In this document: piece by piece, positions 1-7,968 of the stretch
How the letters are laid out: each line of letters starts with the position of its first letter
How positions within the stretch are numbered: position 1 is the first letter of the stretch
NCBI RefSeq assembly: GCF_011089875.1
Contig: NZ_JAANAS010000061.1
Coordinates: 85,831 to 149,830, forward strand
Length of the DNA: 64,000 nucleotides
Reading direction: 5' to 3'
DNA from: Psychroflexus maritimus
GTDB taxonomy: Bacteria; Bacteroidota; Bacteroidia; Flavobacteriales; Flavobacteriaceae
Notes under the pieces: model-generated
What the model was told of the DNA's origin: nothing
The model's database searches: none
What the model saw: only the letters and a program-made list of their open reading frames with translations
Position numbers and translations under genes: made by a program

Positions 1-3
1 AAA

Positions 4-882
4 ATGAAGAATTTAAAAGGAACAGGGGTGGCACTAATCACGCCTTTTAAGGAAGATAAAAGCCTTGACGTGGAAGCCCTAGAAAACTTAGTGGAATACC
101 AAATAGAAAACAATATAGATTACATTGTTGCCCTAGGAACAACAGCAGAAAGTGCAAGCTTAAGCAAGGAAGAAAAAGAACTTGTTAAAACTACTATTGT
201 AGAAAAAACCGCAGGTAGAATTCCATTAGTTTTAGGAATGGGGTCTAACAATACAAAAGCTTTGGTTGAAGAAATTAAAACTACTAACTTTGACGGATTT
301 GACGCTGTTTTATCGGTTTCACCTTATTACAACAAACCTACGCAAGAAGGTATTTACCAGCATTTTAAAGCCGTAGCAGAAGCCTGTGATTTGCCCATCA
401 TTTTATACAACGTGCCAGGAAGAACCTCATCTAATATGGAAGTAGCAACCGTAGCAAGCTTAGCTAAAGATTTTGATAATATTATAGGCATTAAAGAAGC
501 CAAAGGAGACTTAGTGCAAGCAATGCAAATGATTAAAGCAACCCCTGAAGGTTTTTTGGTAATTTCAGGCGATGATATGATAACCTTACCCATGGTTTTA
601 GCTGGCGGTGCGGGAGTAATTTCGGTTATTGCAGAAGGATTCCCTAAAGCGTTTTCAACAATGGTTAATTTAGGTTTAGAACGTAAAGTTGATGAAGCCT
701 ATAAAATTCATTATCAAATGGCACCGGGCATTGAGCTTATTTTTGAAGAAGGAAACCCCGCGGGCATTAAATCGGTTTTTGAACAAAAAGGACTTTGCAA
801 AAACGAACTTAGGCTACCCTTAGTAAAAGCCTCAGAAAGCCTACAATTGAAACTGAAAGAATTTAGCGAAAATTTAAAGTAA
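4..882 (+). CDS. dapA: 4-hydroxy-tetrahydrodipicolinate synthase
   Basis: Condenses pyruvate with aspartate semialdehyde, the first committed step of lysine and meso-diaminopimelate synthesis (cytoplasmic TIM barrel). The 292-residue length is normal for DapA. The Schiff-base lysine is K164 in IGIKEAKG, the catalytic tyrosine is Y135 in ILYNVPGR with substrate-binding R140 beside it, and the pyruvate-loop GTTAES (45-50) and YY (108-109) are in place. The loop reads GTTAE rather than the more usual GTTGE, a minor variation. The gene starts four bases into the window, so its promoter is not visible. A 113-base gap separates it from bamD, so co-transcription is possible but not shown. Confidence 0.97.
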   Translation: MKNLKGTGVALITPFKEDKSLDVEALENLVEYQIENNIDYIVALGTTAESASLSKEEKELVKTTIVEKTAGRIPLVLGMGSNNTKALVEEIKTTNFDGFDAVLSVSPYYNKPTQEGIYQHFKAVAEACDLPIILYNVPGRTSSNMEVATVASLAKDFDNIIGIKEAKGDLVQAMQMIKATPEGFLVISGDDMITLPMVLAGGAGVISVIAEGFPKAFSTMVNLGLERKVDEAYKIHYQMAPGIELIFEEGNPAGIKSVFEQKGLCKNELRLPLVKASESLQLKLKEFSENLK

Positions 883-995
883 TTTTTTACTAAAACCTGC
901 GTTTATATCCTACTGAAAATGAACAAGAAACTAGACTTGAAATCTAATTTTTTAATTCATTATATTATCAGTAGATTTGCAACATATTTCAGCTT

Positions 996-1820
996 ATGAA
1001 AAAAATATATTTAATTGCCTTTAGTGTTTTACTTTTAGCTTCTTGTGGCAAGTACAACAAAGCTTTAAAAAGTGATGATGTAGATAAGAAATTCACCTTA
1101 GCTAAAGAATATTACGAAATTGGAATTCAAGAAGAAAAAAAGAGTAAGCTCAACAAAGCAATACGCCTTCTAGAGCAAATTCAACCTGCCTTGAAAGGTA
1201 AACCCCAAGATGAGGTGGTTTCTTACATGATTGCCAATGCTTATTACACCATTGGAGACCACTTTATTTCTGGCTATCGATTTGATCGTTACGCAAAATC
1301 CTTTCCAGATTCGCCTAAGATTGAAGAAGCCTTATATAAATCAGCCAATTCCTATTTTGAAGTTTCGCCAAAATACAGCTTAGATCAGGAAGACACTCAC
1401 AAAGCCATAGACAAACTACAATTTTATGTAAATGCTTTTGAAGATGGTGAGTTTTTCAACAAAGCTAATGAACAATTAGCCGTTTTAAGAGACAAGCTAG
1501 AACGCAAAGATTATGAAGTAGCTAAGCAACTTCACCACCGAAGAATTTGGAGACCAGCCATTCACGCATTAGGTAATTTCATCGACAATCACCCTGGCTC
1601 TAAATACAATGAAAACGCCTACTTTTATAAATTTGAATCGCAGTATATCTACGCGGTGAATAGCTTTAGAGCAATTGAAAGAGAGCGATTAGAAAAAGCG
1701 GTAGAGTATTACAATGATTTTGTTTCAAAATACCCTGATAGCGAATTTATGGAACAAGCTGAATTACACAAAAAAGAAATTGACGACGAGTTATATTATT
1801 TAGAATTATTAGATCTATAA
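996..1820 (+). CDS. bamD: Outer-membrane assembly lipoprotein BamD
   Basis: Lipoprotein partner of BamA in beta-barrel insertion into the outer membrane. The N-terminus is a short SPII signal with lipobox LASC and lipidated C17. The rest is helical TPR-type sequence (for example the repeats around residues 30-110 and 225-260) of 274 residues, typical for flavobacterial BamD. It is followed after 4 bases by the omega-like gene and then coaBC, an order I know from other Flavobacteriaceae. Function rests on family knowledge plus context; no catalytic motif exists to check. Confidence 0.9.
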   Translation: MKKIYLIAFSVLLLASCGKYNKALKSDDVDKKFTLAKEYYEIGIQEEKKSKLNKAIRLLEQIQPALKGKPQDEVVSYMIANAYYTIGDHFISGYRFDRYAKSFPDSPKIEEALYKSANSYFEVSPKYSLDQEDTHKAIDKLQFYVNAFEDGEFFNKANEQLAVLRDKLERKDYEVAKQLHHRRIWRPAIHALGNFIDNHPGSKYNENAYFYKFESQYIYAVNSFRAIERERLEKAVEYYNDFVSKYPDSEFMEQAELHKKEIDDELYYLELLDL

Positions 1821-1824
1821 AACC

Positions 1825-2160
1825 ATGAATACAAATTTAAAAGATTCAAATGCCGCCCTATCTACCAAAACCTACAACAGAAATGAGGTAGATAAAAAAA
1901 CAGATAACATTTATGAAGCCATTTCTATTGTTTCAAAAAGATCTGAGCAAATTAACAGCGAAGTAAAAAGAGAACTCATTGAGAAATTAGAAGAATTTGC
2001 TACGCATAATGACAGCTTAAATGAAGTCTTTGAAAACAAAGAACAAATTGAAGTTTCTAAGTTTTATGAGCGTTTACCAAAAGCTCACGCACTTGCTTTA
2101 CAAGAGTGGCTTGAAGACAAAATTTACTACAGAAAAACAGATAGCGATTTAGAAGCTTAA
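1825..2160 (+). CDS. rpoZ: RNA polymerase omega subunit-like protein
   Basis: Small 111-residue protein with the omega/Rpb6 signature near residues 31-43 (EAISIVSKRSEQI, matching the family's A-x-x-x-A-x-R-A-R-Q-I pattern). Omega helps fold and assemble the beta' subunit. Bacteroidota omega proteins are divergent, so the call leans on this motif and on the bamD-rpoZ-coaBC order. The stop codon overlaps the coaBC start by one base (TAATG), so the two are almost certainly translationally coupled. Confidence 0.8.
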   Translation: MNTNLKDSNAALSTKTYNRNEVDKKTDNIYEAISIVSKRSEQINSEVKRELIEKLEEFATHNDSLNEVFENKEQIEVSKFYERLPKAHALALQEWLEDKIYYRKTDSDLEA

Positions 2161-3362
2161 TGTCTTTTTTTAAAAATAAAAAAGTAGTTTTAGGTGTAAG
2201 CGGTGGTATTGCCGCTTACAAATCTACTTTTTTAGTACGCTTACTTATAAAAGCAGGCGCTGAAGTAAAAGTGATTTTAACCCCAAGCGCTGAAGAATTT
2301 GTCACTCCCCTTAGCTTATCTACCCTCTCCAAAAACCCTGTTTTTTCAAGCTTTGCAGATGAAGAAAAAACTTGGTATAATCACGTAAATATTGGTTTAT
2401 GGGCAGATTTTATGATTATTGCTCCAGCTACAGCAAACACATTATCTAAGATGATTAACGGCCATGCAGATAATTTTTTAATTACCTCCTACCTTTCTGC
2501 TAAATGCCCCGTTTATATTGCTCCAGCAATGGATTTAGATATGTATCAACACCCGAGCACTCAAGCCAATTTAAACTTACTTGAAAAACGTGGAAACAAA
2601 ATCATACCTGCCGAAAGTGGCGAATTAGCCAGTGGGTTAGCTGGTCAAGGAAGAATGGCAGAACCTGAGAACATCATCAAATTTATTGCTTCAGATTTAA
2701 GCAAAAGCTTACCGCTGTATGGCAAAAAAATACTCATTACCGCAGGCCCAACCTATGAAGCCATAGACCCTGTTCGCTTTATTGGCAATCACTCTAGCGG
2801 AAAAATGGGCTATAAATTAGCTGAAACGGCACTTCAACTTGGCGCTGAAGTTGTTTTAGTTAGTGGACCAAGCCATGAACTACTAAATGACGCTAAACTT
2901 ACACTAATTAAAGTTACTTCAGCTGAAGAAATGCTTCAAGCTTGCCAAATTCATTTTAAAGATACAGAGGTTTTTATTGCATCAGCAGCAGTTTCAGATT
3001 ACCGGCCAAAACACATTTCAACTCAAAAAATAAAAAAATCGGATGCTGAAATTCAAATTGAATTAGTTAAAAATCCAGATATTCTTTTTGAAATGGGACA
3101 GCAGAAAAAAAATCAATTAGTTGTTGGTTTTGCGCTTGAAACTAATAACGAAATAGAAAATGCAACGAAAAAGCTTCAAAAGAAAAACTTAGATTTTATT
3201 GTATTAAATTCGCTTCAAGACCAAGGAGCTGGATTTCAAAAAGACACGAACTTAGTCAAAATAATAGATCGGGAAAATAATATTAATACCTATTCGTTAA
3301 AACCTAAAAGCGAAGTAGCCAAAGATATTTTTGAAGTACTTTTGAAAAAACTACAACTTTAA
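2160..3362 (+). CDS. coaBC: Bifunctional phosphopantothenoylcysteine decarboxylase / phosphopantothenate-cysteine ligase
   Basis: Catalyses two consecutive steps of coenzyme A synthesis: ligation of cysteine to 4'-phosphopantothenate (CoaB, C-terminal half) and decarboxylation to 4'-phosphopantetheine (CoaC, N-terminal flavoprotein half). The CoaC half shows the GVSGGIAAYK flavin loop near residue 13, the active-site histidine in NHVNIGLWAD and the PAMDLDMY segment. The CoaB half shows TAGPTYEAIDPVR and NHSSGKMG. At 400 residues both domains are full length. It overlaps its neighbours by one base on each side (TAATG), so it is the middle of a tight operon. Confidence 0.97.
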   Translation: MSFFKNKKVVLGVSGGIAAYKSTFLVRLLIKAGAEVKVILTPSAEEFVTPLSLSTLSKNPVFSSFADEEKTWYNHVNIGLWADFMIIAPATANTLSKMINGHADNFLITSYLSAKCPVYIAPAMDLDMYQHPSTQANLNLLEKRGNKIIPAESGELASGLAGQGRMAEPENIIKFIASDLSKSLPLYGKKILITAGPTYEAIDPVRFIGNHSSGKMGYKLAETALQLGAEVVLVSGPSHELLNDAKLTLIKVTSAEEMLQACQIHFKDTEVFIASAAVSDYRPKHISTQKIKKSDAEIQIELVKNPDILFEMGQQKKNQLVVGFALETNNEIENATKKLQKKNLDFIVLNSLQDQGAGFQKDTNLVKIIDRENNINTYSLKPKSEVAKDIFEVLLKKLQL

Positions 3363-4258
3363 TGAAGTATTGGATTTACATAATTACACTTGTTTTTGGA
3401 CTTTCAAACTTGAATGCCCAAGAGTTTGAATGCCAGGTAAAGGTTGATGCAGTGCAAACAGGTAAGCTTCAATTAACAATTTTTGATAACCTTGAACAAT
3501 CGCTTACAGAGTTTGTGAATCAAAATTCATGGACTAACAATCGCAACCTAAAAGACCACCAAAAAATTAAATGTAGTATGTTCGTTAATATTACATCCTA
3601 TGAAGATAATTTTTTTGAAGCCAGTATTCAGTTTCAATCCTCTAGACCTGTTTTTGGGTCTGATATTTCTACACCTATCTTAAATATTAACGACCGAAGC
3701 TTTAATTTTAATTATACAGAATTTCAGCCCTTAAACTTTAATCCAAATACCTTTGAAACAAATTTGATATCGGTAGTGAGTTTTTATCTTTTAACTAGCT
3801 TAGGAATGGATGCAGATAGCTTTGAAAAATTTGGAGGAACCGAGTATTATCAACAAGCGCAACAAGTAGCAAGCGCAGGTCAATCGGCTAATGCTTCAGG
3901 ATGGAGTAGCAGTGGTGGATCTGGAGATTTTAATCGCTTTAACTTGATAAGAGACTTAATTTCTCAAAACTTTTCTCAATTTAGAGAAGCGCTTTATGTT
4001 TACCACAGAGAAGGTTTAGACCAGATGCATGAAGATGTTGAATTGGGGAAAGAAAATATTATTCAAGCTTTAGATTTACTTAAAGAAAACAACAAAGTAC
4101 GCCCCAATTCTTTATTGGTGAGATCCTTCTTTGATGCCAAAGCCAATGAGGTGCAACTTATCTTAAATGGCGGTCCTGAAGCTGATGTAGCCGCGATAAA
4201 AGAATCGCTCTACAAAATGGCCCCCGGACAAAATAGAGTTTGGAAAGAGATTAAATAG
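3362..4258 (+). CDS. DUF4835 family secreted protein
   Basis: 298 residues with a cleavable signal peptide (hydrophobic residues 4-18, then NAQE). It belongs to the DUF4835 family, which in Flavobacteriia lies directly after coaBC. The function is unknown; a periplasmic or outer-membrane-associated role is inferred only from the signal peptide. A low-complexity Ala/Ser/Gly stretch lies near residues 167-190. The start overlaps the coaBC stop by one base. In many relatives recN follows, but here a minus-strand folA follows instead. Confidence 0.8.
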   Translation: MKYWIYIITLVFGLSNLNAQEFECQVKVDAVQTGKLQLTIFDNLEQSLTEFVNQNSWTNNRNLKDHQKIKCSMFVNITSYEDNFFEASIQFQSSRPVFGSDISTPILNINDRSFNFNYTEFQPLNFNPNTFETNLISVVSFYLLTSLGMDADSFEKFGGTEYYQQAQQVASAGQSANASGWSSSGGSGDFNRFNLIRDLISQNFSQFREALYVYHREGLDQMHEDVELGKENIIQALDLLKENNKVRPNSLLVRSFFDAKANEVQLILNGGPEADVAAIKESLYKMAPGQNRVWKEIK

Positions 4259-4311
4259 AGTTTATCCCTATTTATGGTAATCAATGACAAAGATTTAGGA
4301 ACCCTAAAGTT

Positions 4312-4797
4312 TTACTCGATTTTTTCGTAACGCTCGTAAGTAAAAGCATAATTATGTTTGTCGTCTTTTGGATGGAATTCAGAATTCACTAATTTCCATA
4401 CAGACCTATCTATTTCAGGAAAAAAAGTATCGGCTTCAAAACTTCCATGCACTCTTGTTAATTCAATAGCATCAGCCAAAGACATAGCTTGTTTGTAGAT
4501 TTGTCCTCCTCCAATAATGTAAGGATTTTCATCAGCTTTTGCTTCATCAATAGCTTGGTTTAAAGAATAAACCACTTTTCCACCCTCAGGAGAATAATTA
4601 GTATTTCGAGAAATAATTAAATGTGTGCGATTAGGAAGTGGTTTAGGAAAAGAATCAAAAGTCTTTCTTCCCATAATAATGTAATGCCCCGTAGTTAGGC
4701 TTTTAAAACGTTTAAAATCGTCTGGTAAATGCCAAACCAAATCGTTATCTTTTCCTAATTCATTTCCTTCACCAACAGCGGCTATCATTGTGAGCAT
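4312..4797 (-). CDS. folA: Dihydrofolate reductase
   Basis: Reduces dihydrofolate to tetrahydrofolate with NADPH. At 161 residues it is a standard bacterial DHFR. Visible are the N-terminal IAAVGEGNELGKDN loop, WHLPDDFKRFK with the substrate-protonating acid at D27, the IMGRKTF cofactor segment and IIGGGQIY. The chosen start gives MLTMIAAVG; an alternative ATG three codons in would also fit. It faces the preceding plus-strand operon tail to tail, with 53 bases between, and is transcribed alone. Confidence 0.96.
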   Translation of the reverse strand: MLTMIAAVGEGNELGKDNDLVWHLPDDFKRFKSLTTGHYIIMGRKTFDSFPKPLPNRTHLIISRNTNYSPEGGKVVYSLNQAIDEAKADENPYIIGGGQIYKQAMSLADAIELTRVHGSFEADTFFPEIDRSVWKLVNSEFHPKDDKHNYAFTYERYEKIE

Positions 4798-4883
4798 CGT
4801 AAAATTTTTGGTAAATATAATGCTTAATAACGAATTGAAATTGTAAAAATAAGATAAAACGAATATGAAAATTTAAATCAAAT

Positions 4884-4917
4884 TTTGAATAATCCTCTCG
4901 CTTGCATTATACATTTG
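4884..4917 (+). promoter_or_regulatory. Bacteroidota-type promoter of the OsmC gene
   Basis: TTTG at 4884-4887 and TACATTTG at 4910-4917 with a 22-base spacer match the Bacteroidota sigma-A consensus (TTTG ... TAnnTTTG). The predicted start of transcription near 4922-4925 leaves a leader of about 95 bases before the OsmC ATG at 5019. Confidence 0.55.
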
Positions 4918-4930
4918 TAAAAAAAGAAAG

Positions 4931-5001
4931 ATGAAACACGCATGTACAAATTTTCTACACACAGGAAGCTGATTATACGTGTTGCATCTGACCACTTATA
5001 A
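4931..5001 (+). promoter_or_regulatory. Possible leader-peptide region upstream of the OsmC gene
   Basis: Two overlapping short ORFs fill the OsmC 5' leader. One is 13 codons from ATG 4931, encoding MKHACTNFLHTGS, and stops at 4970-4972. The other is 19 codons from ATG 4942, encoding MYKFSTHRKLIIRVASDHL, and stops at 4999-5001. The first begins only about 8 bases after the predicted transcription start, a typical leader-peptide position. Whether either is translated is unknown. Confidence 0.3.
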
Positions 5002-5018
5002 ACAAATAAAATAAACAG

Positions 5019-5447
5019 ATGAAAATTCAACTTCAGAAAGACCAAGGCTCAAGTCATTCGTTTACCGCTAAAAATGAACATGGTTTTGAGATCAAATTAA
5101 GTAATTCAAGTGCAGGAAAACCCACAGGACCGAGTCCTATGGAAACTGTACTAATGGCAGTAGCCGGTTGCAGCAGCATTGACATAGTACACATTTTAGA
5201 AAAACAAAATTTAACGATTGACCAACTAAATGTGAATGTGGAGGGAATGCGTAGGGATGAAATACCAAAAATATTTACAGAAATCAAACTTCAAGTTCAT
5301 TTAGATGGAGAGATTTCAGCCGCTAAGGCTTTACGTGCTTGTCAACTTTCATTTGAAAAATACTGTTCGGTTTCTCAAATGTTAGAGGGCAAAGTAGAAA
5401 TTCTATACGACCTGATTTTAAATGGAAAAAAGGTAGAAAAACCTTAA
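5019..5447 (+). CDS. OsmC family protein
   Basis: 142-residue OsmC/Ohr-fold protein. The family includes thiol-dependent peroxidases that detoxify organic hydroperoxides. The typical motif around the first cysteine (AVAGCSSIDIV, near residue 51) and a second cysteine in the C-terminal part (FEKYCSVSQML, near residue 115) are present, consistent with the redox-active pair. It belongs to the broad OsmC group, so peroxide specificity is not certain. Its stop overlaps the stop of the convergent DUF1343 gene by four bases. Confidence 0.88.
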   Translation: MKIQLQKDQGSSHSFTAKNEHGFEIKLSNSSAGKPTGPSPMETVLMAVAGCSSIDIVHILEKQNLTIDQLNVNVEGMRRDEIPKIFTEIKLQVHLDGEISAAKALRACQLSFEKYCSVSQMLEGKVEILYDLILNGKKVEKP

Positions 5448-6640
5448 TTGAAGTCGTACAAAAGATAAGGCTGAATCATTTGCCGGTAATCCTTTAAATC
5501 ACTCTGCCACTCGGCTTTAATTTCGTCGGCTGAAAATCCAGTTTCAATTTGCTGCTGAAGCTTTTTAGTTCCTGCTAATTTGGTAAAAAATGAATTAAAA
5601 AACGAGTTAGGTTGGTTAGTTTCTTGATACGCTAAAATTAGCCATTCTAAGTTCAAAGCATCTAGTTGAGGATGTTTACTCAATTCTTTTCCGTAGCATA
5701 ATTCGTTTTCAAATTTTGGATATTTAGCCCCAGGCTTGGAAACAGGAGTGTAAGAATAGTTAAATACATCTTCATTTAAATAAGGCGAACCAAAAACCTG
5801 AAATTGTAAATTTGTTCCTCTTCCAGCATTTACCTTCGTGCCTTCAAAAAAACATAAACTTGGATACAAATTAACCGATTGCGCATTGGGTAAGTTTGGA
5901 GAAGGAGGAACGGGTAAATCATATTCCATTTCTTTGTTGTAATTTTTCATTGGAATTACAAAAAGTTCGGCTTCGTCTTTTTGATTCAGCCAGCCTTCGC
6001 CATTAATCATTCGCGCGTATTCAGCTATGGTTAAGCCGTGTACTACGGGAATAGGATGCATTCCAACAAAACTTTGGTGCTCAAGTTCTAAAACAGGACC
6101 GTCTATGTAATGCCCGTTAGGGTTAGGTCGGTCTAATACAAGTATAGGAATTTGATGTGTTGCACAAGCTTGCATTACGTAATGTAAGGTAGAAATATAG
6201 GTGTAAAATCTAGCGCCCACATCTTGAATATCAAAAACTATAAAATCTAAATCCTTCATTTGCTCAGGCGTTGGTTTTTTGTTAGTTCCGTAGAGCGAAA
6301 CCACAGGAATTCCTGTTTTAGCGTCTTTTCCATCTTGAATTTGTTCGCCTGCATCAGCGGTTCCTCTAAATCCATGTTCAGGAGCAAAAGCGCGTTCAAC
6401 TTCAATATGATTATTCAAAAGTAAATCAACAAGATGAATGCTTTCTTGGTCATTCAGTAAAACAGAAGTTTGATTGCCTACAACGCCTACTTTTTTCCCT
6501 ACAAGCAAAGGTAAATACTGTTCAATTTGTTCAATTCCTAAAACTAATTGTTGGTCTTGTGCTTTAGTTTGACAACCTCCCAACAAAAAGCTTGTTAATA
6601 CTAAAATTATTAATGTATTTTTGAAACCAGAATAAAACAT
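5444..6640 (-). CDS. DUF1343 lipoprotein (NamZ-like exo-beta-N-acetylmuramidase family)
   Basis: 398 residues with an SPII lipoprotein signal (FLLGGC, C23), so probably periplasm- or outer-membrane-anchored. It belongs to DUF1343; a characterised member, NamZ, removes terminal MurNAc from peptidoglycan fragments. Conserved stretches are VGVVGNQTS (near 51-59), FAPEHGFRGTADAGE, DIQDVGARFYTY, LDRPNPNG and EGTKVNAGRGT. Activity on muropeptides is inferred from the family. Its ATG lies only 5 bases from the GTG of the divergent permease gene, so each promoter must lie within the other coding region unless the start is misplaced. Confidence 0.85.
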   Translation of the reverse strand: MFYSGFKNTLIILVLTSFLLGGCQTKAQDQQLVLGIEQIEQYLPLLVGKKVGVVGNQTSVLLNDQESIHLVDLLLNNHIEVERAFAPEHGFRGTADAGEQIQDGKDAKTGIPVVSLYGTNKKPTPEQMKDLDFIVFDIQDVGARFYTYISTLHYVMQACATHQIPILVLDRPNPNGHYIDGPVLELEHQSFVGMHPIPVVHGLTIAEYARMINGEGWLNQKDEAELFVIPMKNYNKEMEYDLPVPPSPNLPNAQSVNLYPSLCFFEGTKVNAGRGTNLQFQVFGSPYLNEDVFNYSYTPVSKPGAKYPKFENELCYGKELSKHPQLDALNLEWLILAYQETNQPNSFFNSFFTKLAGTKKLQQQIETGFSADEIKAEWQSDLKDYRQMIQPYLLYDFN

Positions 6641-6645
6641 ACTAA

Positions 6646-7878
6646 GTGAATTTCGAATTTTTTATTTCTCAACGGCTAATATCGGAAAAGAATACTAAAA
6701 ACAGTATCTCTGGACCTATTATTAAGATTGCTATAATTGCCATTAGCTTAGGAATTAGTATGATGCTTATTGCTTTTGCTACAGGCATGGGACTTCAGGA
6801 CAAAATAAGAGAAAAGATTACCGCTTTTAATGGCGACATCAACATTACAAAATTTAGCAGCAATCAATCTAAAATAAGTCTTGACCCAATTTCTACCGAA
6901 CAAGATTTCTATCCTACATTTAATCACCCAGAAGTAAGCCACATACAAGCCGTAGCCACTAAGTTTGGTATTGTGAGAACAGAAAACGATTTTGAGGCTA
7001 TTATTACTAAAGGGGTTGAAGAAAATTACGAATGGCGTTATTTTAAAGAATACTTAGTAGAAGGTAGAATACCGAATTATACAGGTAAAATAAGTAAAGA
7101 AATACTCATTTCGGAATACTTGGCCAATCGCCTTCACTTTAAAATGGGCGATCAAGTGGTGGTGTATTTTCTAAAAGACGAAAACTCTGAACGGCCTAGA
7201 ATGATTGCCTTTGACATTGTTGGAATTTATAATTCTGGCTTTGAGGAATTTGACAAAAGCTTTTTGATTGCTGATTTAAAACAATTACGACGCATCAACA
7301 AATGGAATAAAGACGAAGTTGGTTACTTTGAAATTTTAGTCAAGGATTTTGAAAATATTGGCCCTATTTCTGAAGACGTTTATCAACAAATTACTTCAGA
7401 ATTAGATGTAGAGAATATTCTTCAAAAATACCCTAACATTTTTGAATGGTTGAGTATGTTTGATATGAATATCATTATCATCATCTCCTTAATGATTATT
7501 GTTGCGGGAATTAATATGATTACTGCACTGCTAGTTTTAATCTTAGAAAGAACCCCTATGATTGGAATACTAAAAGCCTTAGGAGCTAATAATTGGAAAA
7601 TCAGAAAAATATTTTTAATCAATGCTAGTTATATTATATTAAAAGGAATATTTTTTGGTAATTTAATAGGATTAGGCTTATTGTTGATTCAAAAATACGT
7701 TCAACCTATCAAATTAGACCCTAGGTCGTATTATGTAACTGAAGTGCCTGTTTATATAGACTTCTCCTACATTGCCTTTGTCAATCTTGGTACGCTCATA
7801 CTTTGTTTATTATTTTTAATTATTCCTTCTATCATCGTTACTAAAATTAGCCCTGTAAAGGCAATTAAGTTTGATTAA
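6646..7878 (+). CDS. FtsX-like ABC transporter permease (LolC/LolE type)
   Basis: 410-residue integral membrane protein with the MacB/FtsX topology: one N-terminal membrane helix (about residues 24-48), a large periplasmic domain, then three helices in the C-terminal third (about 275-300, 325-350, 370-400). The closing FtsX motif MIGILKALGANNWKIRKIF is present. Such permeases move lipoproteins or other substrates from the inner membrane; no ATPase gene is adjacent. The start is GTG at 6646, chosen because it restores the usual N-terminus (NFEFFISQRLIS) and no upstream ATG exists in frame. Confidence 0.85.
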   Translation: MNFEFFISQRLISEKNTKNSISGPIIKIAIIAISLGISMMLIAFATGMGLQDKIREKITAFNGDINITKFSSNQSKISLDPISTEQDFYPTFNHPEVSHIQAVATKFGIVRTENDFEAIITKGVEENYEWRYFKEYLVEGRIPNYTGKISKEILISEYLANRLHFKMGDQVVVYFLKDENSERPRMIAFDIVGIYNSGFEEFDKSFLIADLKQLRRINKWNKDEVGYFEILVKDFENIGPISEDVYQQITSELDVENILQKYPNIFEWLSMFDMNIIIIISLMIIVAGINMITALLVLILERTPMIGILKALGANNWKIRKIFLINASYIILKGIFFGNLIGLGLLLIQKYVQPIKLDPRSYYVTEVPVYIDFSYIAFVNLGTLILCLLFLIIPSIIVTKISPVKAIKFD

Positions 7879-7903
7879 TACCTTCTTTTTTTATAGTTTT
7901 TTC

Positions 7904-7911
7904 TACATTTG
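7904..7911 (+). promoter_or_regulatory. Possible -7 element for the sensor kinase operon
   Basis: TACATTTG matches TAnnTTTG, 58 bases before the kinase ATG. No convincing TTTG lies at the expected -33 distance, so this is only a candidate. Confidence 0.3.
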
Positions 7912-7968
7912 TTAAAATGTTAATTTTTTGATTAATAAAAATCAATTTCAATAGATAACTGCAAGAAG

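Noticed and set aside
354..593. Minus-strand frame inside dapA
   Set aside because: Shadow of the conserved dapA frame, with no family resemblance or start context.
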